A stretch of DNA of 64,000 bases from Rosa chinensis (taxonomy: Eukaryota; Streptophyta; Magnoliopsida; Rosales; Rosaceae). The notes beneath the pieces are model-generated. The model worked only from the letters and a program-made list of their open reading frames with translations. It did not search any database and was not told where the DNA came from. Each line of letters opens with the position of its first letter. The stretch's first letter is position 1. A program made the translations under genes and the position numbers. Shown here piece after piece: positions 45,786-56,671 of the stretch. The DNA is taken from contig NC_037094.1 of NCBI RefSeq assembly GCF_002994745.2, forward strand, positions 66,526,319 to 66,590,318, written 5' to 3'.

Positions 45786-46221
45786 TCAATGCCCACCCAG
45801 CTTTCGGATAATACACCACCTCAAAAGGTATGTCCTAGCGCCGCCATCTCGGCAGCCTCCGCCGAAAGCCTTCTCTTAAAGCCGTTAGTTCCAGAACCTT
45901 CCCCCTCCGACTTCAGCCCAATGTGAGAGCTCTACCTGCCACAATGCCGTCGGGGCTGGCCCTCACGGTCCGCCTTACCCCGACGTACATCTCCCCACCT
46001 CTGGATCTCCTCATGAACACCTCAGAATCGCCGGCGACGAGCATCTTGTGGTTGACGAACTTGCTACAGCCGGTGGTGAGCAAGTGCCTCCGGGGAGTTC
46101 CGCGGTAGATGTAGCGGAAGTCCCAAACGCCGCAGTGCAGGTCGGTGACGGAGAGCGTTTGGACCAGAGGTAGCAGTGAGTAGCCATATTTGCATTGACA
46201 AGAGGCAAAATCTCCAAGCAA
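45786..46221 (-). pseudogene. ARF17: ARF17-like auxin response factor, B3 domain and start of the ARF region
   Basis: On the minus strand the B3 DNA-binding domain reads [38 protein letters not shown] and [10 protein letters not shown] (about 46150-45940). The residues that contact the TGTC element (the [17 protein letters not shown] stretch) are largely kept, with Cys in place of the usual Trp. A frame change then leads to FEVVYYPKAGW near 45830, the entry to the ARF region. No upstream exon with the N-terminal dimerisation part is visible, and a different sequence begins at about 46290. A broken, partial gene. Confidence 0.82.
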
Positions 46222-46289
46222 GGATTTCCTAATGGAGGATAAGATTTGTGAAAAAGGAATTGAAATTGCTGCTGAGGGAAAAGCATGTT

Positions 46290-46800
46290 CTAGGCTTGGA
46301 CTAGGACCCGTGGTTGCCTCTGAGGTGCTTTTGGGGCTGCTTCTGCTTTTAGGCTAAAAATATAGTGTTTAGTAAAGGGATATTTCCCGTATGCTCAAAA
46401 ATTCTATGTATTGTGCCCAAATGCACCAACCTTTTCGTATCTTACTATTTGCTTAGGAAAAGACTAAAAAGGGGTAGTTCCTATGCTAACCTGAGCTTTA
46501 GAACTTTTGTCTACCTTAGAAACTTCATTAAAAAAATAAAAATTGAAAACAAGACTAGCCTTCAACATGCTCTAGTTTTTCTCCTAACGGCTTCCTGCCT
46601 AGCGGATACTTTAACAGGCGGAATCACTGCTTCTTGTCTTAATCTTAGATTTAAAACTGGTTTTTTCTGGTAGGCAAAACTTTTCAAACTTCAGACTGCA
46701 TATAGGAAACGGATAGTGATAGCTATAGATGGAATGCAAAATTATGAAACAGATAGTGATAGCTAAAGATATTTAATTTTGCTACCTTTGACAAAATGGG
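46290..46800. other. Unannotated spacer between the ARF17-like relic and the pararetroviral segment
   Basis: TAGTGATAGCTA(T/A)AGAT is repeated near 46715 and 46755. No gene is supported. Confidence 0.4.
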
Positions 46801-47328
46801 TGGGTAATCCTTATTTTATTTATTCAACAGAAATACATGCTAGAAATCCAGAGCCTCATCCTCAGGTAAACATCGAAAAGCTGTTTAGCTATCCATAAGA
46901 ATGAGAGCAGGTACTTACTTGTAATGAAAACACACTACTGCAAACTGAACTGGAAGGAAAAGCACACTGCTACTATGGCTTTCTTACTTCTTGAGAGAAG
47001 ACTCTTCTACTCAATTTTCCGATGCCTTACAAATGGAACTTAAAGCTCTTTATATAGAGAGCGGAACTCAAACTAGAATGCAAAACATAAAAATGTACAG
47101 AACAACTCCGTGAACTTCTGCTTTTCTGAGTGCTCCTGCTGGTGGAGGTTGAACAGGGAAAAGCCAAAAGTCATGTTAGGTTAGAGGTGAAATGTTTCTT
47201 ACTTCACTTTTGGAAAAAGCAAAAGTTTGCTTTAAGCAGAAGTCTTAAAGGCAACAGTTGCTATTTTGGTGCTATTCTTCTTCACCCTTGACCACTTCAC
47301 ATATTCTCATCTGTTTCTGAATGATAGC
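46800..47328 (-). promoter_or_regulatory. Endogenous pararetrovirus downstream segment with promoter-like and poly(A)-like signals
   Basis: Continues the minus-strand Caulimoviridae-like segment past the gypsy insertion. The last eight codons of the viral frame lie at 47323-47300 with TGA at 47299-47297. Further on is a CTCTATATAAAGAG TATA box (about 47050-47063) with a purine/pyrimidine leader. An AATAAATAAAATAA poly(A)-like signal lies near 46820. In caulimovirids the large intergenic region with the full-length RNA promoter follows the last frame, so the order fits. Assignment is inference. Confidence 0.55.
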
Positions 47329-47836
47329 TGTACCTACATGTGCTAGAACGAGCATAATTAGCTATAATGAGCCACGCTCATTGTACCGCCAGAGGTACCG
47401 ACTCTCACCAAGGGGATGACCTGCGAAGTCACAGTCAGGCGGGCTACCGCTCGAGCCCTGGATCGCCCCCGGATCACCGCTGACGCGCCGCCACGCGCCG
47501 CGTCAAGATAGCATCAGAAGCTACAGACACTGGGAATCGAAGCACATCAGTCCCACATAGGAAACAAGAAGAATATCAACCTCTTCCTCACCTATAAAAG
47601 GTTCTCTCCTCTCTCCTCATTAATTACACAATTACTACTCATTTATTGTTATGCTGCGCATATACAGTGACTGACTTAGGCATCGGAGAAGTGAAGACCG
47701 CCCAACGCGGTCTCTCTCTGACGCCCTGTCTATCGTGTTGCAGCGAACAGGAATCACCTAATCCTAGGAGTAGCGGTCCGCCCACCGGACCCGCGTTAAG
47801 CAAGGAATCGGCTACCGCCGGACTTGAGCATTAACA
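47329..47836 (+). repeat. 5' LTR of the Tat element
   Basis: 508 bp, TGTACCTACATG...ATTAACA. CCTATAAAAGG near 47592 is a likely TATA box. Confidence 0.93.
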
Positions 47837-47858
47837 TTGGCGCCGTCTGTGGGAACCC
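47837..47858 (+). other. Primer binding site of the Tat element
   Basis: TTGGCGCCGTCTGTGGGA abuts the LTR. The TGGCGCCG core is shared with Athila/Tat PBSs. Confidence 0.75.
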
Positions 47859-47889
47859 TTGAACAAGAGGTCATCCCGCCACAATCACC

Positions 47890-48739
47890 ATGACTAACGA
47901 CAGCGGGGGGAACGCTGAAGAGCAGGCAGATCAATCCGCCATTCCCCAACCCACCAACCCAGCGGTAGGCATCAACCGCTCGTTATTCACCACCCCGGTC
48001 AACCCCGGTGGTGAGACAAACCCAAGTAGCAACCGCCCGCCAGGCCAAGACATCGCCTCCCTATATGAGCTGGCACTGGCGGATCTTCACAAGGCGAACA
48101 AGGAACGTGAACAAGAGCGCAAGGAAAAGGCCGAAGCCCAGAGGCAGGTGGCCACGCTTGTGTCCCGCTTCGATGAGCTAAAGAAAACACTGGAGGCAAC
48201 CGCCAACCAGGCACGAAGTGAGCAGTCACGAAGCACCAGGCATAGCCGACCCGACACGGGAGCATTAATACCAGCACCGGTCGTACACATGCAAGTCCCG
48301 CTGCACCCACCAGAGCTAGCGGGAATGGGACCACCCCTGCACCCCAGCTAATGTTGGAACAGGAGGCGGAATCATCACTGCACACCCACCGCTCGAGACC
48401 TAGGGTGAGAACAGAGGGAAACCCACCAGCTCCCAGGCGAGGATCGGTTCAGCGGAGTACCCGCCTAGACCCCGCCGGCGACGCAACCGCTCAAATACTG
48501 GAAAGGATGCAGCAACTGGAACAAAGGTTAATCCGGGCGGAGTCGGGCACCCCGGCACCAGCTTCAAACCCACTTTTCGCGGCCAGGCCAGGACCATTTA
48601 CCGCTGCAATCTTGCTGGCCGTCAGACCGGCATATGCAAAGACCCCTAAAATGTCACATTACAGCGGTAAGACTGATCCCTTCGTCCATATGGACACCTT
48701 CAAGAAAGTCACCAACAACAAGGGATTCGATGACGCCAC
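47890..48739 (+). pseudogene. Tat gag, N-terminal part (frameshifted, cut by solo LTR)
   Basis: Starts MTNDSGGNAEEQ, with a coiled-coil-like ELALADLHKANKEREQERK segment. This frame ends at a TAA at 48349. A second frame from 48351 carries ILERMQQLEQRLIRAE and then the capsid start MSHYSGKTDPFVHMDTF. The sequence is cut at 48735-48739 by the solo LTR and resumes at 51427. Confidence 0.85.
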
Positions 48740-51426
48740 TGTGACGCCCCGAACCCGAATTCACCGGTTTACTAGTCATTTGGACGGTAAACAACTTTTA
48801 CTTTCACTTTTACTGTCGTTTCAATGCTTTTAGGAGGCCCTAAAAGTTGACTTTTTGTTCGGGTCAAAATTTGAGAAAATTTCCTTCATGAAAGTTGTAG
48901 AGGACGTTAAACCGAGCGCGTGCATATGTGGTACGTAAAAATCGGAGTAGTAACGAAGAAGTTATAAGGGTTTTAAGTTAGTGGCAGTTTTGTAATTTTG
49001 TGGAATTCATGTCTATAAATAGAAATCTGGACTTTCCATTTCGGGAAAGCCCCGAAAATTTCCAGTTTTCTTCCTCTCGCCGACGTAACTTTCCGGCGTC
49101 GCTGCCGCCTCGTCCGGCCACCTATGGCCATGAAATTGGTGTCCATCTCTTCGTCTTGAAACAAGGTTTCTATCTATATATGCCTTGCACCCTATCATTC
49201 ACCATAGACGACGAATCGAAGCCAACAAGTTCACTGTAGCAGTTTGGGATTTTCGTCGATTTCCGGCGATTCCGGCCATCTCCGGCCACCAAACCGGCGT
49301 CGAAGGAGCGGTTTTTCCCAAGGATCATGTTGCCCCTAGCCTTGAGCCACGATTTGCAGTGTGGAGGTCGAATCGAAGGTTTGAAATTCTGAGTTACTAT
49401 TCATGATTCGGGTCCAAACTTCTCTTTAATTGTTGAGGTACTTCCGTTGATTTTCTAACTTGGTCACAGTTGAAAGAATTAATGGGTGTGTTGAGAAGGT
49501 GCTACTGCCAAATTTTGGTGGCCATCGGAGATGGTGGCGGTGGCGGCGGCGCCGCCACTGTGGGCGGCGGTAGCGGTGGCTAGGGTAGCTTTTTAATTTC
49601 AATTTCTAGCTAGTTAAATTCTATACTTATCATAGAGCTTGTATGTGAAGTTTGGTGAATTTTGGAGAAGCTTGGAATTAATTATGAATTTTTGAAGTTT
49701 AGGGTTTCGATTATCGAATTACGAGAATCCGACCGTCGGATATCTCTCGGTTCTGCCTTGGAACCTTTAAATTAACGAATTGGTATTAGTGGTATAATTT
49801 GGGTTCCATCCAAGGAGAAGTGGAGATGTAATTATGAGGAATTGATTTTAGGAATCGTATTAATTTGTCGAATAACTATTTACGGAATATAATTGTGTAC
49901 AGGGCGATGTACCGAGCTATTGCTCGACGAAGGAACTCGTATGCATGGTCGCCTAAATAGTACTGTGAGTGGACATTTGTTTTTAAATTAATTCCGCATG
50001 CAGTATTATTATTATTTTCTTCCAATTGAGATTTAATTATGTTTTGAATATTTGAGATTTAGTTTATCGAGATTTATTTATGGATTACGAGATTAGTATT
50101 GAAATTCCTTCCCGAGGGCTTTTAGTAGATTTTTGAGATAGTCATTCATGAGTTATTGAGTTGAGGAATGATTTTCGGGAAGTGACTGATTCAGAAAATA
50201 TTATGAGGATTCACAAGTACGAATGTTTCATCGAATATTTGAGCATGATTGATTTATCGAAATTTATAGAGCTTTGAGATCCGTACTTATCAGCTTTGAA
50301 GTTAGATTGAGTTTTCTTTCCGAAAGCATTTATTGATTTACAGAGTATTTGATTTTATGCTTTCGAGGATTTATTGAGATTTTTGAGGTTATTTTCAGTT
50401 TCTTGAGGAGGCTATTTAGTTTATTAAGGAGGCCAGTTTTGGCGCATGCGTATCTTACCTAGTTGGCAGTCCCTTCTAGGTAATAGTCTGGTTGGCAGTC
50501 CCTTCCAGACTACAGGTCGGTTGGCAGTCCCATCCGATGCGTCACCTGGTTGGCAGTCCCTTCCAGATGACATGAGGTAGTTAGTCGGCAGTCCCGTCTA
50601 CTACCTGTGGTTAGTCGGCAGTCCCGTCTACTACATGTGGCTAGTTGGCAGTCCCATCTATCCACCGCCTCCTATTCCGGTTGGTAGTCCCTTCCGATGC
50701 GTCATCTGGGTGGCAGTCCCTCCTAGATGGCATGAGATGACTAGACAGCAGTCCTTTCTAGTCATCAAACGAGCCTCATGAAAATGATGTTTTTATAAGG
50801 ATTGAGGATGAGATTTTAAGAGGTTTCAAGATGTTCTTGTTACGTGATTGAGATTTCAGTAAAGAGGATGATTAAGAGTGTTTTCAAGATTGTTACTGCA
50901 TGCGAGATTTTAGAGAATTACTTGGGAAAACATTAAGTTTTACTTATACATTTGAAAGTACTTATTTTTCGTCCACTCACTCTAACGGATTTTAAATGTT
51001 TTCCCCTGGGCCCTTCGGTTTTAAATGCCCAGTTTGCAGGCCAGTTTAGCTTGAGGTCGAGCGTACTTTGGGTTGAGGCATAGCTGTCATAGCTTCCGCA
51101 TTATAAAAGCATCGGTCATTTATCTTGCTTTCTATTCTCTTGTTCGCCTGTATATTAGATTGCTCTGATAACCTATGAGATCAATATTCTTAAATTCAGA
51201 ATTGTTTATGAAATGAGATATGTGAGATGTTGTGATATAGGGAGCAGGGTGGCTCCAGGAGAATAAGGATGGATGATTTAGAAGTGTGGATGTTTTTCTA
51301 CAGGTTTTGGGTTGTCCATTTTTAGGGGAAGTTCTGTCAAATTTTTGGTAGAATTTCTTCTAAAGTGGGCCCCGCAGGGCCTCTTCGGATTTCAGGGTGA
51401 AAACCGGGGCGGGTCCTGTCAGCCAC
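48735..51426 (+). mobile_element. Solo LTR, 2682 bp, nested in the Tat gag (same family as 8528-11186)
   Basis: Element 48740-51421 runs from TGTGACGCCCCG to GGGTCCTGTCA and is flanked by the perfect 5-bp duplication GCCAC (48735-48739, 51422-51426). It is collinear with the reverse complement of 8528-11186 over most of its length. TCTATAAATAGAA at about 49012 is a likely TATA box and sets the orientation. It has no coding or internal region. It carries the hairpin array 50455-50766. Confidence 0.93.
50455..50766. repeat. Array of about ten hairpins with constant loop TTGGCAGTCCCTT and variable stems
   Basis: Perfect examples: TTACCTAG/CTAGGTAA (50455-50483), TAGTCTGG/CCAGACTA (50484-50512) and GATGACTAGA/TCTAGTCATC (50736-50766). 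Near-perfect: GTCACCTGG/CCAGATGAC (about 50541-50571) and GTGGCTAG/CTATCCAC (about 50637-50665). Others with bulges lie near 50576-50640 and 50675-50735. Period is about 30 bp. The loop (core GGCAGTCCC) is nearly invariant, while stems change and mostly still pair. The offset from the LTR start (about 1.7-2.0 kb) equals that of the other array. Confidence 0.85.
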
Positions 51427-52575
51427 CCTGTGCCACTTGTTCAGTGAAATGCTGGACAATGAGGCAATGAATTGGTTCTTCGAGTGCCCGCCGGGATCCA
51501 TTGACTCATTTCAGGCATTATCGCATGCTTTCCTTTCTCGGTTCATCCTACTGTCCGCCGGGCACCACAACACAAGCCAACTGTTCAACGTCAAGCAGGG
51601 TACGGAGGAGACACTGAAGGCGTTCGTCACAAGGTGGCGAGCGGCAGCATCTCAGTGCCGTGATCTCGATAAAACAATGGCTTCGGCGGCTTTTAAGCAG
51701 GGACTCCTCAAATGGCCATTTCTCTATCACCTCAACTACAATCATCCAAATGCGGTATACGACCACCTCATGAGTGAGGCGGTCATTCATGCCCAAGCAG
51801 AATTCATCACATATGGGGAGGCCCCACCGCCACCAGCGGCATTGGCAAAGTCAACACAACCCTCCTCCAGTCAGCAAGGGACCGCTAGTAAAACCTCCAC
51901 ACCGCCAACTGACAAGAAGAGGGAGTGGCAGCAGGGTCAGTACCAAAACAAGCGGCAAAAGGATCAGCACTACAAGGGAAACCGCCCATCCCATGGGGAA
52001 AACCGTAACAAACATGCGGAGTCTTCCCAACGGTATGCAGTATTTACAGTCCTCACGGCTTCACATGAAGAAATATACAATCAATGCAAGGATCAGATCC
52101 CACCGCCACCCCCGGGAAAATACCCAAAAACAGGAAAGCCAAGGAACACCGGCAGGTGGTGCAAATACCACGAGGATAGCGGTCACAATACCAACAGCTG
52201 CAACGCCCTCAAAACGGCCATCGAGACCTTGTACCGGGACGGCAAGCTTGAGCAGTTCAAAGTACGCCAACCGCCACCTGTGATCGCCGATATTGAGCCC
52301 ATGGGCCGCATCAACACAATCGACGGAGGTGCTCCAATCACCAGCATGTCTCACAGAGCTAGAAAGCATTATGCGCGAGCTAATCACCCAAAGGAAGTCT
52401 GCAATATCCGCTACGAAAGATCCGCCAAGCTCCCAAGGTCTGATTGGGAACCCATTACCTTCTCAGAGGAGGAGGAATGCGGAGTACATCTGCCCCACGA
52501 CGACCCGTTCTTGATTGACGCTATTCTGGGCAAAATGTCAATAGGAAGAATCTTGGTTGACAGCTCGGCGGTTGT
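51427..52575 (+). pseudogene. Tat gag, C-terminal part
   Basis: Capsid continues with FSEMLDNEAMNWFFECPP, SFQALSHAFLSRF and TEETLKAFVTRWRAAASQC (retrotransposon gag domain). A basic Gln-rich stretch follows, then a CKYHEDSGHNTNSC zinc-finger-like motif of the Tat type near 52160. The frame enters the protease and is lost around 52565-52600, where the usual active site should be (RILVDSSA). Confidence 0.85.
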
Positions 52576-52602
52576 TACAACAACCTTAAGAGGAACAGAA
52601 AA

Positions 52603-54666
52603 TTGCTCCAAGACCATGAACCACTGCTCAGCTTCTCTGGTGACGTCACGCAACCGCTGGGCTCTGACTATATGCGGCTCGTTATGGGCACTAGTCCATG
52701 TCTGGCTGAAATACATACGGAGTTCATAGTCGTCGATTGTTTGAGTTCATACAACGCCATCATCGGTCGGCCGGCGCTCAACAAACTCAAGTGCATCATC
52801 GCCGGGTACATGCTGCTCATGAAATTCCCCCCACCCAACGGCACATGATGTGTCAAGGGAAGTCAACAATTGGCACGCGAGTGTTATTTTACTACCATAG
52901 CACAATCAGCCCGCCGCCACGAGATCCTAGCTGTAGGCAGTCAGGCACCGCCACCAAACATTTTTGAGGACCCCAGGGAGGATGAAAAGAAGTACGTAAG
53001 GAAGGAGCCGGTCAACCCAGAAACATCACTAAGGGTTGTCAGCATCTCGGACGAGCACCCTGAGCGGACGGTCCGCATAGGCGCTCAAATGGACCCAGAG
53101 CTGGCGGCGGAGATCACTCAGTTCCTACGTGACAACGCTACAGTCTTTGCCTGGTCATATGCAGACATGCCAGGTATCTCCCCTAAAATCATCTCACACA
53201 AGTTGAGCATCAAACCATCCTTCTACCCTATCAAACCGAAAAGCAGAGCTTTCGACGAAGAAAAGTATCGCGCTATCAGAGAGGAGGTTGCCAAGCTCCA
53301 GGGCATTGGGTTCATCCGCCAGGTCATCTATCCCCAGTGGATTTCCAACCTGGTCATGGTCAAGAAGCCTAGCGGTAAGTGGAGAATGTGCGTCGACTTC
53401 AAAAACCTTAACAAGGCATGCCCGAAAGATAGCTTCCCGTTACCCCGCATCGATCAACTCGTCGACGCAACTGCTGGACACGAGCTGCTCAGCATGATGG
53501 ATGCTTTTTCCGGTTATAACCAGATCAGGATGCATCCCGACGTTCAGGAATGCACCACCTTCACCACCGACAAAGGCCTGTATTGTTACAATGTGATGCC
53601 TTTCGGTTTGAAGAACGCAGGGGCAACTTATCAGCGGCTGATGAACGCCATGTTCGTGGAACATCTGGGCAAGATAATCGAGGTCTACGTAGACGACATG
53701 TTGGTCAAAAGTATAAAGGCCAGCGGACATGTGGCAAATATGAAAATCATAATAACCATCCTCTTGGCCTACGGCATGCGCCTCAACCCGGAGAAATGTT
53801 TCTTTGGCGTCACCGCCAGCAAATTTCTTGGATATATTGTCAGTGAACGGGGCATCGAGGCCAACCCTGACAAGGTACAGGCCATCCTCAACCTGAAGGA
53901 CCCAGAATGGAAGGTGCACGTCCAATGCCTCCAGGGCAAGCTAACCGCCCTGTCTCGATTCATCTCCAGACTGACCGACAGGTGTGCCCCATTTTTCAAA
54001 GTCCTTAAAACAACCCACAAGAAGGTCATCGACTGGAACCCAGAGTGCCAGGCGGCGTTCCAAGGCCTGAGGGAATACCTGGCGGCAGTTCCGCTCATCT
54101 CCATCCCTGTCCAAGGAGAAACATTGTACATTTACCTAGCGGTATCTCAGTCAGCGGTTAGCTGCGCCATCGTCCGGCGGGAGGGCTAGGACGAGCTCCC
54201 AGTTTTCTATGCCGGAAGGGGCATGAATGGAGCAGAAGCACGGTATCCTCCATTGGAGCAGCTTGCTCTCGCACTCATCGTTACCGCCAGACGCCTCCGC
54301 CAGTACTTCCAAGCTCATACAATACATGTGCTAACCAATCAACCGCTGAGACAAGTTATGCAGAACCCTGAACATTCGGGGCGCCTCAGCAAGTGGGCCA
54401 TTGAGCTCAGCGAGTTTGACATTGATTACAAACCACGAACCGCCATGAAGGGCCAGGCGGTGGCAGACTTCATTGCTGAGCTCACCGAGCGTCAGCCCGA
54501 AACCAAGATCGATATACCGCTCGGAACGGAAATTGCTACGGCCGTAGAGCCGGCACCCCAACAATCAGACTGGAACCTACACGTGGATGGTTCCGCTTCC
54601 GCCAAGGCTAGCGGTGCCGGAATTATCTTGACAGGACCAGGGGGCTTAGCGTCGAGTATGCGTTGA
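52603..54666 (+). pseudogene. Tat protease end, reverse transcriptase and RNase H (two in-frame stops)
   Basis: The protease tail has DCLSSYNAIIGRPALNKLK, and TGA interrupts the frame at 52846. RT blocks: SGKWRMCVDFKNLNKACPKD, LLSMMDAFSGYNQIRM, YNVMPFGLKNAGATYQR and the catalytic YVDDMLVKS, then FLGYIVSERGIEANP. TAG at 54187 precedes RNase H (PVFYAGRGM, ARYPPLEQLALALIV, LTNQPLRQVM, RLSKWAIELSEFDIDY). The frame then enters a second RNase H (DWNLHVDGSASAKASGAG) before a frameshift near 54645. Confidence 0.92.
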
Positions 54667-56265
54667 AATTCAACTTCAAAGCTTCTAACAACATGGCAGA
54701 ATATGAGGCACTCATTGCCGGCCTACTCCTCGCCATTGATTCAGGGGCTGACAGTGTCAACATCTTCAGCGACTCTCAGTTAGTCGTTAACCAGGTCAAC
54801 GACAGCTTTCAGGCCAAGGATCAGCAGTTAGCGGCATACTTAGGGTACGCCAAAACGCTGCTCAAGAAATTCAAGTTCCACACCATCACACAAATCCCCA
54901 GGAAAAAGAACGCCAAGGCTGATTCACTGGCAAGACTGGCAACCGCCCAACCACACCAGAGCCCAGCAGACACAAGGGTAGAATCTTTGGACAGGCCAAG
55001 TATCACCAAAACCCTGGCGGAGATCTTTACCATTGAGGCCAATCTTAGTTGGATGGACGTGATTATCCAATACAAGCGAAACGGGACATTGCCAAAGGAC
55101 AAGATCAAGGCGCGACAGCTCCAGCGGAGAGCAACCTGTTACAACATGCAGGGCGGCAAACTTTACCGCCAGGGATTCACTCACCCCAACCTCCGCTGTC
55201 TAACCCCAGAGGAGGGAAAGGTCGTGCTGGCAACAATACATGGCGGGGAATGCGGAAATCACTCAGGCGCCAGATCCTTGGCTAATCGCACAATGCGACA
55301 AGGCTACTTTTGGCCTACGCTTGGTGATGACGCCCGGTGGATATCAAGATCCTGTCACAAATGCCAACAATTTGCTGATCTTCCACACGCTCTGGCGGGA
55401 CCTCTGTCGGTTATCGTCAGCCCCTGGATTCAATCAACATGGGGCCTGGACTTGATGGGAAAATTCCAAACCGCCAAGGGTCAATTCAAATACATCATTG
55501 TCGCCATTGACTACAGCAGCAAATGGATAGAGGCAAAGCCACTAACGGCAATAACTACCGCCAAGGTAATCCACTTCCTCTGGAAGAACATCTACTGCTG
55601 CTACGGTGTCCAGCACGCAATCATCACAGAGCACACAGTTCAACAATAAGGAACTAATCTCTTTCACCGCCAATCTGGGCACCAAGATGCGTTTTGCATC
55701 GGTCGCCCATCCCCAAACCAACGGCCAGGTCGAGGCAGCAAACAAGATAATCAAGAAACTATTGCAGAAGCGGCTCGATGAGGCAAAGGGTTTGTGGGCG
55801 GAGAAGCTCCCGGAGGTTCTATGGGCCATCAGAACAACCCCAACCTCCGCCATAGGTGAAACCCCCTTTTGTATGATGTTTGGAACTGAGGCTGTCCTGC
55901 CTATCGAGGTAACCCAACCAACCGCTAGGGTCGAAGGCTACTGCCCTGAGACCAACAGCGACGGCATTAACCTTGACAGAGATTTACTAGAGGAAAAGCG
56001 AGACGCAGCCCATTTGCGCAATCTCCAGAATAAGCGGCGGGTATCACATTTCTACAACACCAGGGTTAAAGCCCGCAACCTCCAACTGGGGGACTGGGTA
56101 ATGAAAGAAGTCATACCCCCGCCAACGAAACTCCGCCCAACTTGGGAAGGCCCATACAAAATTGTAGAGGTCGTTAGCCCAGGCACCTTCTACTTAATGG
56201 ACAAGGATGGCGTCACAACGACCCACCCTTGGAATACCGAACACCTTCGGTATTACTACAAATAG
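54580..56265 (+). pseudogene. Tat second (archaeal-type) RNase H and integrase, frameshifted
   Basis: The second RNase H (DGSAS..GAG, NNMAEYEALIAGLLLA, SDSQLVVNQVN, ADSLARLA) is the hallmark of Tat-lineage elements. Integrase follows with a zinc region ending CHKCQQFAD, then WGLDLMGKFQTAKG and IDYSSKWIEAKPL. A frameshift falls near 55620-55645 where the second catalytic Asp block belongs. The other frame has HPQTNGQVEAANKIIKK (catalytic Glu), GTEAVLPIEV and a C-terminal LRPTWEGPYKIVEVV chromo-less tail to TAG 56263. Confidence 0.92.
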
Positions 56266-56671
56266 TCATACCGCTACCCAAGAGCATCTTGACTTAGCTA
56301 AATTTTTGTTCAATATTTAGCTAAGGGAAGCTACCCAACGGGTACGACTCCGCTTTTGTAAACGCTGTTCAGACAGCTATCAATGAAACGAGGAATTATT
56401 CAAACCATTGTTACCAAGTCTAGCACTGAGGGCAACTAGCAACGCCAGTCAGCGGACTACATCGGCTACATTGTGCACTTGGACCAATTTTAATTCCTTT
56501 AATGTTTCATTCATGACCAAAAGCAAGTATCAAGACCTCTAGCGGCAAACACATTATCACAAACAAAGAAACAATAGGAATTTGGGTGCCAACAAACTTC
56601 ATTTATATCCGAAACTAAATTACATCATCTATGCCACAGCGGCTACACAAAAAATACTTTCCGACTCCTAT
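56266..56671. other. Tat spacer after integrase
   Basis: Non-coding in both strands as far as I can see. It separates the sense pol from the convergent antisense frame. Confidence 0.5.

Noticed and set aside
49000..49406. Short frames inside the 48740 solo LTR
   Set aside because: Not conserved in the related LTR at 8528-11186, so unlikely to be coding.
53440..53925. 161-codon minus-strand frame opposite the Tat RT
   Set aside because: Antisense shadow of a strongly conserved sense RT frame.
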